Shown: positions 25,919 through 34,779 of the stretch, piece after piece
How positions within the stretch are numbered: the stretch's first letter is position 1
Layout: the number at the start of each line of letters is the position of its first letter
From: Gemmatimonadota bacterium
Lineage (GTDB): Bacteria > Gemmatimonadota > Gemmatimonadetes > Gemmatimonadales > GWC2-71-9
Direction of reading: 5' to 3'
DNA length: 64,000 nucleotides
Assembly: GCA_016713785.1 (NCBI GenBank)
Contig: JADJOM010000003.1
Location: forward strand, 887,501 to 951,500
The notes under the pieces: model-generated
What the model was told of the DNA's origin: nothing
The model's input: only the letters and a program-made list of their open reading frames with translations
Database searches by the model: none
Program-made: the position numbers and the translations under genes

Positions 25919-26625
25919 CCGGCCAGCGCCTGCGCCTGCGCGGTGAAGAGCTGGGTGATGCCGCCCTGCGCAAGCTCGAGGAGCCGGTCGAGTTCCGCGC
26001 GGGCAAAGGTGCCGTGCTCGCCGGTCCCCTGCACCTCCACGAACCGGTCGGGCCGCACCATCACGATGTTGGCGTCGACGCCGGCATCACGATCCTCGAG
26101 GTAGGCCAGGTCCAGCCGCGGCTCGCCCTCGACGATGCCCACCGAAATGGCGGCGACGGGTTCCCCGAAGGGGTTCTCGATCCCGGCGCGCTGCGCGAGC
26201 CAGGCGCAGGCATCGGCGAGCGCCACGCACCCGCCGGTGATGCTCGCGGTCCGGGTGCCGCCATCGGCCTGGAGCACGTCGCAGTCCACCTTGATGGTCC
26301 ACTCGCCGAAGGCCATGGTCTTCATGGCGGCCCGGAGCGAGCGCCCGATCAGGCGCTGGATCTCCTGGGTGCGGCCGCCCGGGCCGCGCCGCTCGCGGTC
26401 GGTCCGTTCGGCGGTGGCGCGCGGCAGCATGGCGTACTCGGCCGTGACCCACCCCTCCCCGCTCCCCTTCTTCCAGCCCGGGGCCCCCTGTTCCACCGTG
26501 GCGGTGCAGTGCACCAGGGTGCCCCCCATGCGGATGAGGCAGGAGCCTTCCGCGTAGGGATTCACCCGGCGCTCCAGCACCAGCGGGCGCAACTGGTCGG
26601 ACTGGCGGCCATCAGGTCGAGCCAC
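25915..26625 (-). CDS. rph: Ribonuclease PH
   Basis: Phosphorolytic 3'-5' exoribonuclease that trims tRNA 3' ends. 236 aa from the chosen start. Motifs: ARPDGRQSDQLRPL at the N-terminus, GSCLIRMGGTLVHCTATVE, the basic RTQEIQRLIGRSLRAA segment, and VDCDVLQADGGTRTASITGG. I choose GTG at 26623-26625 because GGAG lies 7 nt upstream and the protein then begins exactly at the conserved N-terminus; an ATG 36 bp earlier (26659-26661) lacks an RBS and adds an unrelated MAFPPPRSWSVF. The start overlaps the rfaE2 3' end by 14 bp. Confidence 0.93.
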   Translation of the reverse strand: MARPDGRQSDQLRPLVLERRVNPYAEGSCLIRMGGTLVHCTATVEQGAPGWKKGSGEGWVTAEYAMLPRATAERTDRERRGPGGRTQEIQRLIGRSLRAAMKTMAFGEWTIKVDCDVLQADGGTRTASITGGCVALADACAWLAQRAGIENPFGEPVAAISVGIVEGEPRLDLAYLEDRDAGVDANIVMVRPDRFVEVQGTGEHGTFARAELDRLLELAQGGITQLFTAQAQALAG

Positions 26626-27088
26626 GAAGACGCTCCACGATCGCGGTGGTGGAAAAGCCATCCTGCAGGGTCACATGCTTCACCCGACCACCGCGCGCCG
26701 AGACGATGTCGGCGCCCACGGTATTGGCCAGGGTGTAGTCTCCGCCCTTCACCAGGACGTCCGGCTCGAGCACCCGGATCAGCTCCAGCGGCGTGGCCTC
26801 GTCGAATACCACGACGCAGTCCACCGCCGCGATGGCGGCCAGCACCCGGGCGCGGGCCAGGGCCGGCACGATCGGCCGCTCCGGGCCCTTGCCGAGCAGG
26901 CGCACCGAGTGGTCGCTGTTCACGCCGACCACCAGCGCATCGCCCTCGGCGCGGGCGGCCTCGAGCAGGGCCACGTGCCCGGGGTGCAGCAGGTCAAAGA
27001 CCCCGTTGGTGAAGGCCACGATGCCCGGCTGGCCTTCGCGCCAGGCGGCGGCGGCGCGCCGGTCCCGGATCTTGGTGCTGGTGTCCAC
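26612..27088 (-). CDS. rfaE2: D-glycero-beta-D-manno-heptose 1-phosphate adenylyltransferase
   Basis: 158-aa nucleotidyltransferase that activates heptose-1-P to ADP-heptose for the LPS inner core. Signatures: TNGVFDLLHPGHVALLEAA (HxGH site) and GGDYTLANTVGADIV. It corresponds to the C-terminal half of E. coli HldE; the kinase half (RfaE1) is a separate gene not seen here. GTG start at 27086-27088, 2 bp after the antiporter stop. It supports a heptose-containing LPS in this organism. Confidence 0.93.
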   Translation of the reverse strand: MDTSTKIRDRRAAAAWREGQPGIVAFTNGVFDLLHPGHVALLEAARAEGDALVVGVNSDHSVRLLGKGPERPIVPALARARVLAAIAAVDCVVVFDEATPLELIRVLEPDVLVKGGDYTLANTVGADIVSARGGRVKHVTLQDGFSTTAIVERLRGST

Positions 27089-27090
27089 GG

Positions 27091-28386
27091 TCAGCGGCGC
27101 ACCCGCGCGAAGATGAGCTTCAGCGCCACCGGCGCGATGAACGTGGTGGCCATGACCATGAGCAGCACGATGCTGAAGGTGGTGTCGCTGAGCAGCCCGG
27201 CCTTCCGGCCGACGTCCGCGAAGATCAGACCCACCTCGCCGCGGGGCACCATCCCGGTGCCCACCGTCAGGCGGTCGAACCGGGCCCAGGGGGCGCCCCA
27301 GCCGGCCACCAGCTTGCCCCCGATGGCGATCAGCGTGAGTGCCCCGGCGACCAGCAGGATCCCGCCCGCACCGGGCCGGGTGGGATCGAGCAGCCGGAGG
27401 TCGGCGGCGGCCCCGACGTTCACGAAGAAGATGGGGGCGAGGAGCGCGGCGACCGGCTGCACCTGGTGCTCCACCGTCTGGTGGTGGCGGGTGCCACGGA
27501 GGATGAGGCCCGCGGCGAACGCCCCGATGATCAGCGCCGAGCCCACCTGCGCGGCGAGGGCGGCGAGGGCCAGCGCGAAGGCGATCGAGACCGCGACGAC
27601 CATCCCGCGGACCCGCATGCGGAGGAGGCGGTCGGCCACTCGGGGAATCACCAAGTTACCGAGCATCACGGCGGCCACCAGGAACCCGATGGCCACGGCG
27701 AAGGTGGTGCCGACTCCGGCCACCGAGACGGTCCCCCCGGCGGCGATCCCGGACACCACGCTCAGGATCACCAGGCCGATGATGTCATCGATCACCGCGG
27801 CGCCGAGGATGATCCGCGCTTCCGGGGTGTCCATCCGGCCCAGGTCGCCCAGCACCCGCGCGGTGATGCCCACCGAGGTGGCCGTGAGCGTGGCCCCGAC
27901 GAAGATCGCGACGGTCCGGAGGTCCCCACCGTCACTGGTGACCGGGTGCGGGAGCCAGGCCCAGTAGAAGTAGCCGAGCGCGAAGGGCACCACGACCCCG
28001 ACGCAGGCCACCGCGAGCGCCGCGCCACCGACCTTGGACATTTCCCGGAGGTCGGTTTCGAGGCCCACCTCGAACAGGAGGAGGATCACCCCCAGCTCGG
28101 CCAGGACCCGGAGCATCTCCGCGCTCGATTCCCCCGGCGCCGGGACGACCCCGAGGACGCTGGCCCCGAGCAGCACACCCGCCACCAGTTCGCCCAGCAC
28201 CGAGGGCAGCCCCAGCCGCTCGGCGCCTTCGCCGAGCAGCTTCCCGGCCACCAGCATCGCGGCCACGGTCAGGAGCAGATGGGGCAGTTCGCCGTCCGAC
28301 CCCGCGGCCCAGAGGGGTGTCGGCACGATCAGGAGGAGGGCAAGCATCCAGAGCGGCCCGGGGCGGCCGGCCCGGCGCCGCGACAT
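27091..28386 (-). CDS. CPA2-type cation:proton antiporter
   Basis: 431-aa inner-membrane antiporter with a signal-like first segment and about 13 helices. GELVAGVLLGASVLG, VILLLFEVGLETDL and the GARIILGAAVIDDIIGLV-like segment (with the paired Asp of the ion site) are typical of Kef/NapA-type Na+(K+)/H+ exchangers; VPRGEVGLIFADVGRKAGLL near the end is also diagnostic. No TrkA-N domain is attached, so NAD(H) or glutathione gating as in Kef is unlikely. Its start overlaps the upstream stop by 1 bp. Confidence 0.9.
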   Translation of the reverse strand: MSRRRAGRPGPLWMLALLLIVPTPLWAAGSDGELPHLLLTVAAMLVAGKLLGEGAERLGLPSVLGELVAGVLLGASVLGVVPAPGESSAEMLRVLAELGVILLLFEVGLETDLREMSKVGGAALAVACVGVVVPFALGYFYWAWLPHPVTSDGGDLRTVAIFVGATLTATSVGITARVLGDLGRMDTPEARIILGAAVIDDIIGLVILSVVSGIAAGGTVSVAGVGTTFAVAIGFLVAAVMLGNLVIPRVADRLLRMRVRGMVVAVSIAFALALAALAAQVGSALIIGAFAAGLILRGTRHHQTVEHQVQPVAALLAPIFFVNVGAAADLRLLDPTRPGAGGILLVAGALTLIAIGGKLVAGWGAPWARFDRLTVGTGMVPRGEVGLIFADVGRKAGLLSDTTFSIVLLMVMATTFIAPVALKLIFARVRR

Positions 28387-28757
28387 CAGAGCGGCTCCTC
28401 GGCGGTGGGTACGTACAGGAAGGTGTGCGTGAAGATCGGGACCACGACCGTCTCGCTGTACTGGGTGGAGATCGTGATCTTCCGCGGCTTGCCGCTGCGG
28501 GTGATGGTGAACTTGCGCGCGTCCGGCGGCAGGCCGAGCTCATCGACCTTGGCCTCGAGCCGGCGGCGGATCACCCCATCGCTGAGCGTGGGGGCCAGCC
28601 GCGCCGACACCCGCATTTCGTCGAGCAGCTGGTAGTAGCGGATCCAGGGCTGGCCGAAGTGGATCCCGTAGTAGACCCCGGCGACCAGGATCACCAGGGA
28701 CACCAGGCAGCCCGACGTGCTCGCGCCGCGGCGCGAGGAAGGCCTAGCGGTCACCAT
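28386..28757 (-). CDS. Small single-pass membrane protein of unknown function
   Basis: 123 aa with one N-terminal transmembrane helix (GCLVSLVILVAGVYYGIHFG, about residues 16-35) and a mixed alpha/beta extracytoplasmic domain (DEMRVSARLAPTLSDGVIRR then ITISTQYSETVVVPIFTH). The layout recalls DUF4845-type proteins, but I am not sure of the family. It overlaps lptE by 7 bp and the antiporter by 1 bp, so it is firmly within the envelope operon. Confidence 0.7.
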   Translation of the reverse strand: MVTARPSSRRGASTSGCLVSLVILVAGVYYGIHFGQPWIRYYQLLDEMRVSARLAPTLSDGVIRRRLEAKVDELGLPPDARKFTITRSGKPRKITISTQYSETVVVPIFTHTFLYVPTAEEPL

Positions 28758-29311
28758 TGGGACTGGGCTCCGTCTACGATGTTGGTCACCAGCTTGCTGA
28801 GGGCGCGCCCCCGGGCCCGCGCTTCCGTCTCGGAGCCGGGCTCGTACTCCCCGTCGATCGACATGCCGTTCCGCTGCCAGAGGATCTTGCCGTCCTTGTC
28901 GATGATCTCGACCGAGACGCTGAGCTGCACCAGCCGCTTGTTCACGTTCACGGTGCTGTTGCTGCCGCCGGTGAAGGCGACCGCCACGTCGGGCTCATAC
29001 CGGGTGATGCTGCCGCGCACCACCGCGTCTGCCGAGGCCTCGCCGGCCTGACGCAGGCCCAGCCGCCCCTGCACCGCGGCCCGGACCGAATCCACGACTT
29101 CCTGCGTCAGGGTCGGCTCGGCGGTGAGGTTGTCGAACGGGAGGATGGCGACGGTCTTGATCTCGGGCGGGAAGCCCCCGCCCTTGAAGCCGTAGAGGCA
29201 GCCCGTGAGCACGAGGCCGCTAAGGCTCGACAGGACGAGCCCAGATCTCAGGCGGGAACTGCGCTGCAGGAACCGTCGCGTAGAACGTGATCTCCAGTTT
29301 GGACGGCACAC
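28751..29311 (-). CDS. lptE: LPS-assembly lipoprotein LptE family
   Basis: 186 aa from the GTG at 29309-29311. A lipobox (GLVLTGC) is followed by YGFKGGGFPPEIKTVAILPF, the LptE-family opening. LptE plugs the LptD barrel and helps insert LPS into the outer leaflet. The start is doubtful: from the GTG the gene overlaps DUF4292 by 92 bp and has a long basic n-region, and no RBS is seen. Starting at a CTG (29249-29251) would give a compact 17-residue lipoprotein signal before the Cys, but CTG starts are rare. The assignment to the family is firmer than the start. Confidence 0.8.
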   Translation of the reverse strand: MCRPNWRSRSTRRFLQRSSRLRSGLVLSSLSGLVLTGCLYGFKGGGFPPEIKTVAILPFDNLTAEPTLTQEVVDSVRAAVQGRLGLRQAGEASADAVVRGSITRYEPDVAVAFTGGSNSTVNVNKRLVQLSVSVEIIDKDGKILWQRNGMSIDGEYEPGSETEARARGRALSKLVTNIVDGAQSQW

Positions 29312-29930
29312 TGGGCACCGTCAGCCGTGCCTTCACCAGGCGGCCTTCTGCCGTGAGCGTCACGGAGGCCCGCCCGATCACCTTGCCGCTCTGGCGGACC
29401 TCCGCCACGAGGGTCGAGCCGTCGGTGGCAGTCAGGACGTAGGTCGTGGTGTCCGGTCCCGCCACGTACTGCCAGGCCGTGGTACCGCGGTCCTCGAGGC
29501 CCAGCAGCGTCACGCCCGGTGCCGGGCGCTGCGCCACCCCGAGGACCGCCCAGAGCAGCGAGATCCCGGGCACCAGTTCGTCCACCGACCGGTCCGGCAC
29601 CACCCAGATCGCGGAATCGCCGACCACCGCGGCCGATCCCTTCCCGATCCCGAGCGAGCCCGCGAAATCGAACCGGAGCGAGTCCGGCGGGACGATCCGG
29701 ACGCTGCCCCGGCCACCCTTGCTGGCCTGTTCATCCTGGTACAGCCAGGTGAAGCGGTGCATCACCGCCTGACGCGGCGTGGTGCGTGCCACCCACCCGT
29801 CCACCTGCGCTGGCCCGACCGGCACGAGTCCCTTCGGGGCCACCGAAGGCGGCGCACCAGTGCAGCCGGCAAGGACGAGGGCAAGATAGACCCCCCCACC
29901 GGGGCGGTCAAGCCGAAACCATTGTGGCAT
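29220..29930 (-). CDS. DUF4292-like lipoprotein
   Basis: 236-aa lipoprotein with a lipobox (LALVLAGC, Cys23). The mature region is an all-beta half-barrel of the LolA/LolB type in outline: TWLYQDEQASKGGRGSVRIV, DSLRFDFAGSLGIG, SAIWVVPDRSVDELVPG. DUF4292 proteins are common in Bacteroidota and Gemmatimonadota envelopes and may handle lipids or lipoproteins; this is family-level inference. ATG at 29928-29930 overlaps the Omp85-fusion stop by 1 bp, and its 3' end overlaps lptE. Confidence 0.75.
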   Translation of the reverse strand: MPQWFRLDRPGGGVYLALVLAGCTGAPPSVAPKGLVPVGPAQVDGWVARTTPRQAVMHRFTWLYQDEQASKGGRGSVRIVPPDSLRFDFAGSLGIGKGSAAVVGDSAIWVVPDRSVDELVPGISLLWAVLGVAQRPAPGVTLLGLEDRGTTAWQYVAGPDTTTYVLTATDGSTLVAEVRQSGKVIGRASVTLTAEGRLVKARLTVPSVPSKLEITFYATVPAAQFPPEIWARPVEP

Positions 29931-32749
29931 CAGTAGTTATACCCGAAGAAGAACTGCACGAAGCTGCGCCGCTTCTGTTCCGGCCCCAGGCCGTAGCCCT
30001 GGAAACCGCGGTCACTCCAGCGCCGCCCCCAGTCCAGCCGCAGCACCAGCCCGGGGATGATCGGCCACCGGAAGCTCACGCCGTAGCTGCCGAGCACCGC
30101 CCGATGCTCTTCGCGGAAGAACCAGGTGCGGCCCACATCGCCGAAGAACGCCCCCTGGATCTCGGGGAACCGGGCCGGGCCGGCCGGCGTGCCGAGGGTG
30201 AAGAAGTCGAGGAGCGGAAACCGGAGCTCGCTGTTCACCATCCACGCCTTGGCCCCGATAATGTAGCCGTAGTTCGGGTAGCCGCGCAGCCCGAGCGTGC
30301 CGCCAATGTTGACCCGCTCCGGCCGATCCCCGCCGCTGTAGAAGCCGAAGCCCCGCACCGCCAAGGCCGCCCGCCGCCCCAGCCGGAGGTACTGGCGGGC
30401 GTCGAGCACCGTGGTGTACCCGTCGAAGCGCGCATTGCTGAAGTCGCTGGCCACGCCTCCCGTCAGGGCCACCAGATGCCCGTCGATCGGGCCGGTCGAG
30501 GTCCACAGCGCGTTACTGTGGACGAACGTGAGGTACTGCGACGCGATCCAGCCCTTGCGGCGCGGCTGGTCCACCGGCAGGGTGAAGTCCACCCGGTTGG
30601 AGTGCTGCAGGACCCCCTGCGCCTCGATCCGGGCATAGCGCGAGAGCGGGTAGCGCAGCAGGCCGAAGGCGCCCGCCGCATTCTCGGTGTAGGCGGCGCT
30701 GAAATCACCCACGTACTGGCTGCCCTTGAAGCGGAAGGCCCCCACGCCCCAATTGAGTCGGCGGGTCTGGTTGAGGTAGAGGCCGAGCAGGCTCGTGTTG
30801 TCGAAGAGGTTGCGGAACTCCCGGCCCTGGTAGGTGCTGATGTTGACGTAGAAGAGGTTGTCGCTGAGGAGGTCGCTGATCAGGAACGTGGCGCCTTGCC
30901 CCGTCCCGATCTTGGGCGCGTAGACGAACTCCCCGGCGGCGAAGTCGAGGGTGTACTTCCGGCGATAGGGCTGGCTGCTGGCGCGGGCCAGTCGCCCCTC
31001 GCTCCCCACGGGCCAGCTCCAGGCGGAATGCGGAGCCGGCGGATCCAGGCTGAAGGTCTCCGCCCGGGCCCCGGAGTCGGCCGGCAGGAGGTAGACCCCG
31101 AGCCCGAGATCATTGAAGCCGGACACGAGGAAGGCGTCGCGCCCGCCCACCGGCGCGGCGTCGAAGGCCCCGGTCCACACCGAGGTCTCCCGCCGTCCCG
31201 CGCCGAGCGTGTCGACCGAGAACACGTTGAGCACCCCATCGCGCCCGGAGCTGAACACGATCCGGTCGTCGGAGAGCCAGGTCGGGGTCTCGTCGACCCA
31301 GGCGCCGGATGTTACCTGCCGGATGGCGCGGGTCTCGAGATCGAGGAGGAAGAGATTGACGGCATCGTCCAGGCCCAGGGCGGTGCGATCGGAGGCGAAG
31401 ACCACCCGCCGCCCGTCCGGGCTGACGCGGGGATCGATGTCCTGGTAGCGATCGTTCGTGAGCTGTTCCAGCGTGCCGTCCGGCAGTGAAAGCCGGTAGA
31501 GGTCGGACACGCCGGCGTTGGACAACCCGCTGAAGACGACGCCGGTGCCGTCCGGGGTCCACGCGGGCGACAGGATCGACACCAGCGCGGGAAACTGGTA
31601 GCGGCCCACCAGCTTCCGTTCCGCCCGGTCGAAGATCATGAGGGCGTCCCGCTCCTGGAAGCGGGATGAGAAGAGCAGGAGGCCCGGTCGCGAGGCGTCC
31701 ACCCGCGAATCGAAGGCGTGGAGGTTCTCGTAGGCGGGGCTCCGCCCCGAGGTGACCAGGGAGGTGGCCGACCCGCCATCGACCGGGCGCTGCACCAGGG
31801 TCACGAAGCCGTTGCCGGCCGAGGCGTAGACCAGGTCGCCGTCGGTGGAGTCGTTGGGCGAGAACGCCGGTTTGATCGCGGCCGAGGCCAGCAGCTGGCC
31901 GGCGGCCGGGAGCGACAGCCGGCCGCCCACTGCCGGGTAGTACGCCCTCCGCATGGCCACCTGCCACTCCTCGTTGAGCTGGGCCAGGGTGCGGCCGTAC
32001 GTCCCCGCCACCGCCTCCTCGAACGTCTCGTAGTGCCACAGCTCCCGGTACAGCGACGCGATCCGCCAGTCCCCGTACGTGTCGGCCAGCCACCGGTGGA
32101 TCCGCCCGCCCAGCGGGTAGACGATCCCGCCGGTGACGGAGCCGAGGTCCTGCAGCCGCGGCAGCCGGCCGCCGAGGACGATGTCCCGCATGATCATCTC
32201 GTCCCGCGCGTCCTCCCCGCCGGACCACAGCTCGGCCAGGCCCTCCGTGAACCAGAGCGGGATGGCCATCGTGGCGCTGCGCGGGGAGCGCACGTACCGG
32301 TCGTACAGGAGGCTGATCTGGAAGACGTGCACCATCTCGTGGCGCAGCGTATGCCGGAACTCGGCCAGGTTCCCGCGGAACGGCAGGGTGACCCGCCGCT
32401 TGAGGAAGTCGGTGACGCCGAGGAGGCCTTCCGGTGGGGTGAACGGGAGGACGTTGGTCTGCTCGAAATCGGTATGGGAGGCGTACACGATCAGCGGCAC
32501 CCGGGCGGTGACCGTGTGCCCGAACTTGACGGCGAGCTCGTCGTAGTTCCGCTCGGCATCGGCCAGCGCCACGTGGGCGAGCTCCGCCTCGTCCGGGTAG
32601 TAGTACACGTCGATCCGGGCGCCCGCGAGAACCTGCCAGTCGAGCCGGCGGTACTGGATCTTGTTCTCGCCCGCCAGGAAGAATTGCGCGGCCGCCGGCC
32701 GGGCGCCCAGGCCGAGCAGGGCCAGCAGCAGGAGCCGGCGCCAGCTCAC
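29930..32749 (-). CDS. HExxH peptidase / TolB propeller / Omp85-like barrel fusion
   Basis: 939-aa exported protein of three parts. A signal peptide (RRLLLLALLGLGARPAAAQ) leads to a peptidase-MA-like gluzincin domain with HEMVH at 137-141 and Glu169 in WFTEGLAEL. The middle, about 300-610, is a TolB-like propeller (DLYRLSLPDGTLEQLTND, DPRVSPDGRRVVFASDR). The last 300 residues are a beta-barrel with the Omp85 hallmark GGTLGLRGYPNYG near 820 and a C-terminal aromatic (FFFGYNY). I choose GTG at 32747-32749 because it overlaps the upstream stop as GTGA and begins directly at the signal peptide; upstream residues are non-coding. The product is likely an outer-membrane protein with a periplasmic or surface peptidase. 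Confidence 0.87.
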   Translation of the reverse strand: MSWRRLLLLALLGLGARPAAAQFFLAGENKIQYRRLDWQVLAGARIDVYYYPDEAELAHVALADAERNYDELAVKFGHTVTARVPLIVYASHTDFEQTNVLPFTPPEGLLGVTDFLKRRVTLPFRGNLAEFRHTLRHEMVHVFQISLLYDRYVRSPRSATMAIPLWFTEGLAELWSGGEDARDEMIMRDIVLGGRLPRLQDLGSVTGGIVYPLGGRIHRWLADTYGDWRIASLYRELWHYETFEEAVAGTYGRTLAQLNEEWQVAMRRAYYPAVGGRLSLPAAGQLLASAAIKPAFSPNDSTDGDLVYASAGNGFVTLVQRPVDGGSATSLVTSGRSPAYENLHAFDSRVDASRPGLLLFSSRFQERDALMIFDRAERKLVGRYQFPALVSILSPAWTPDGTGVVFSGLSNAGVSDLYRLSLPDGTLEQLTNDRYQDIDPRVSPDGRRVVFASDRTALGLDDAVNLFLLDLETRAIRQVTSGAWVDETPTWLSDDRIVFSSGRDGVLNVFSVDTLGAGRRETSVWTGAFDAAPVGGRDAFLVSGFNDLGLGVYLLPADSGARAETFSLDPPAPHSAWSWPVGSEGRLARASSQPYRRKYTLDFAAGEFVYAPKIGTGQGATFLISDLLSDNLFYVNISTYQGREFRNLFDNTSLLGLYLNQTRRLNWGVGAFRFKGSQYVGDFSAAYTENAAGAFGLLRYPLSRYARIEAQGVLQHSNRVDFTLPVDQPRRKGWIASQYLTFVHSNALWTSTGPIDGHLVALTGGVASDFSNARFDGYTTVLDARQYLRLGRRAALAVRGFGFYSGGDRPERVNIGGTLGLRGYPNYGYIIGAKAWMVNSELRFPLLDFFTLGTPAGPARFPEIQGAFFGDVGRTWFFREEHRAVLGSYGVSFRWPIIPGLVLRLDWGRRWSDRGFQGYGLGPEQKRRSFVQFFFGYNY

Positions 32750-34779
32750 CGGCGGATGCTCCGGATCTGGTCGCCTTCGGTCAGGCGGAGGAGTGCGGGC
32801 ATGCCGTCCCGCACCCGGCCGAAGATCGTGTAGGTCCCGTCCAGGTGGGGCTGCGGGCCGAGGGTGATGAACCACTGGCTCCCCCCGGTGTCCGGGCCCG
32901 AGAGCGCCATCCCGACCATGTATCCCACGTAGCGGCGGCGATTGATCTCATCCCGGATGGTGGTGCCGGGCCCGCCCCAGCCGTCGCCGCGCGGGTCACC
33001 CGCCTGGACCACGAAGCCGGGAACCACGCGGTGGAACCGTTGGCCGTCGAAGTAGCGACGGTCCACCAGCTGGAGGAACTGCAGTACGGTGAGCGGTGCC
33101 TCCGGCCCGAAGAGCTCGAGCTCGAGGATGCCCCCCTGCTCCAGCTCCACTCGGACGGTGGGGTAACGCTCCGGCCCCTGCCCCACCAGGAACAGGCGGG
33201 CCGCTTCGCGGTAGTCCTGCAGCGTGCGCCCGGTCTCGAAGGGGAAGGCCGGGCCGAAGCTCTCGGCCGCGGCGGGCCAGTGCTCCTCGGCCCAGCGCCG
33301 CACCTGGTAGTCGGGCGCACCGCCCAGCTCGGGAATCAGGGCCCGCTCGGCGAGGTCGGCGCCTTCCGGCATCCGGTCCAGGGTGGCGCGCAGCGCGCCA
33401 AGGGCCGCGATCGCGGCGTCGGGGAAGGAGTCCCGGGCGGCGGCGCGGTAGGCCACGACCAGCGCGGCGCGGTCGCCGGGATCGGCGGCGCGGGCCAGGC
33501 CATCGGCGGCGAGACTCCGGAGGGCCGCATCACGGCTGCGGAGCATCCGGCGGCAGGCCGCAAGCAGCGCGGCCTCCGCCGCATCGACCGTCTCGATCCA
33601 GGCGCCGAGGGCCGCGACGGCCACCCTGGGGTCGCGGTCGTCGAGGAAGGGCGCGAGCCGGGCGGGGTTGATCCTCGCCGCGCCTCGGGCGGCCGCGGCA
33701 CGGTCCCGCCAGTCGGCGCTCGCCGCCCACCGCGCCGCCAGGGAATCGAAGCGGGTCGAGTCGAGCCGGGCCAGGCTCAGCAGGCTCTCCCGTCGCAGCG
33801 CCCAGGTCCCGCGCGTGGCCCCGGCGTGACGCGCGAGTTCCGCAATGGCGGCGGTGCCGCCCAGGAGCCCGAACGTCTCGGCTGCCTGGATCTGCACGTT
33901 GGCCACGGGGTCGTTGAGGGCCGGCAGCACCTTCTCGGTCGCCGCGTGGGCCTGGAAGGTGCCGAGGGAGCGCAACGCCTGGATCCGGACCCCAGGGTCC
34001 TCGTCACGGGTGGTCCGTACCAGCAGGTCGATCACCGGCTCGCGCGCCATCCGGGCCGAGTCCACGTAGGCCCGGGTCAGGGCGCGGGCGGCGTTGGCGC
34101 GCACCTGCGCGGAGGCGCGGTCACCGAGGCGCTCGATGAGGCGGGGCGCGGCCGCCGGCACGCGGAGCCGGCCCAGCGAATAGGCGGCCCCGTACCGGGC
34201 GTCCTCCTTGGGATCCTGCAGCATCGGCATCAGGGCATCCACCGGCGCCGCGGCGCCGAGGCGCCAGCTCTCCAGCGCGGCGCGCCAGGCCAGCGGGTCG
34301 GCGTCGGAGCGGTCGCCCCACAGGGTGCGCTCGAGCACCCCACGGACGAGCCCCGCCCCGTCGCGTCCACCGATCCTGGCCGCGGCGGTGATCATCTCGA
34401 GGGCCAGTGGCGTGGAGACATGGGTGCCGTCCTGCGCGCGCCGCACCAGGGCCGGGCCCGCAGTGGTGTCGCGGAGCAGCCCCAGGGCAAATGCCGCCGC
34501 GACCTGCACCAGGCTGTCGGGATCGGACAGCGCTGGCGCGAGCAGCGCGATGGCCCGGGGATCGCCGATCCGGCCCGCCGAGACCGCGGCGATGGCGCGC
34601 ACGGAGTTGTCGGGGTCGGACAGCGCCCGGAGCAGGAGCCGGTCCTCGAACCGCCGGGCATCCTCAGCCGCCATCACCCTGGCCAGGGTCTCGACCGTGC
34701 CGGCGTCCTGGGCCCGCAGGGCCGGTGGCGCCAGCGCAAGGCCAGCGACGGCCAGGGCCAGCCAGGTCGGACGGCTCAT
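32746..34779 (-). CDS. Periplasmic HEAT-repeat / cyclophilin-type PPIase fusion
   Basis: 677 aa. A signal peptide (WLALAVAGLALAPPALRAQ) is followed by about 480 residues of HEAT-like repeats (SDPDNSVRAIAAVSAGRIGD, DPVANVQIQAAETFGLLGG, DRDPRVAVAALGAWIE). From about 515 a cyclophilin domain carries the catalytic stretch FHRVVPGFVVQAGDP and SQWFITLGPQPHLDGTYTIFG. It would speed prolyl isomerisation on proteins held by the HEAT solenoid. Gene order (directly upstream of an Omp85-type fusion and two genes from lptE) suggests an outer-membrane protein chaperone. The ATG overlaps the thioesterase stop by 4 bp. Confidence 0.9.
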   Translation of the reverse strand: MSRPTWLALAVAGLALAPPALRAQDAGTVETLARVMAAEDARRFEDRLLLRALSDPDNSVRAIAAVSAGRIGDPRAIALLAPALSDPDSLVQVAAAFALGLLRDTTAGPALVRRAQDGTHVSTPLALEMITAAARIGGRDGAGLVRGVLERTLWGDRSDADPLAWRAALESWRLGAAAPVDALMPMLQDPKEDARYGAAYSLGRLRVPAAAPRLIERLGDRASAQVRANAARALTRAYVDSARMAREPVIDLLVRTTRDEDPGVRIQALRSLGTFQAHAATEKVLPALNDPVANVQIQAAETFGLLGGTAAIAELARHAGATRGTWALRRESLLSLARLDSTRFDSLAARWAASADWRDRAAAARGAARINPARLAPFLDDRDPRVAVAALGAWIETVDAAEAALLAACRRMLRSRDAALRSLAADGLARAADPGDRAALVVAYRAAARDSFPDAAIAALGALRATLDRMPEGADLAERALIPELGGAPDYQVRRWAEEHWPAAAESFGPAFPFETGRTLQDYREAARLFLVGQGPERYPTVRVELEQGGILELELFGPEAPLTVLQFLQLVDRRYFDGQRFHRVVPGFVVQAGDPRGDGWGGPGTTIRDEINRRRYVGYMVGMALSGPDTGGSQWFITLGPQPHLDGTYTIFGRVRDGMPALLRLTEGDQIRSIRR

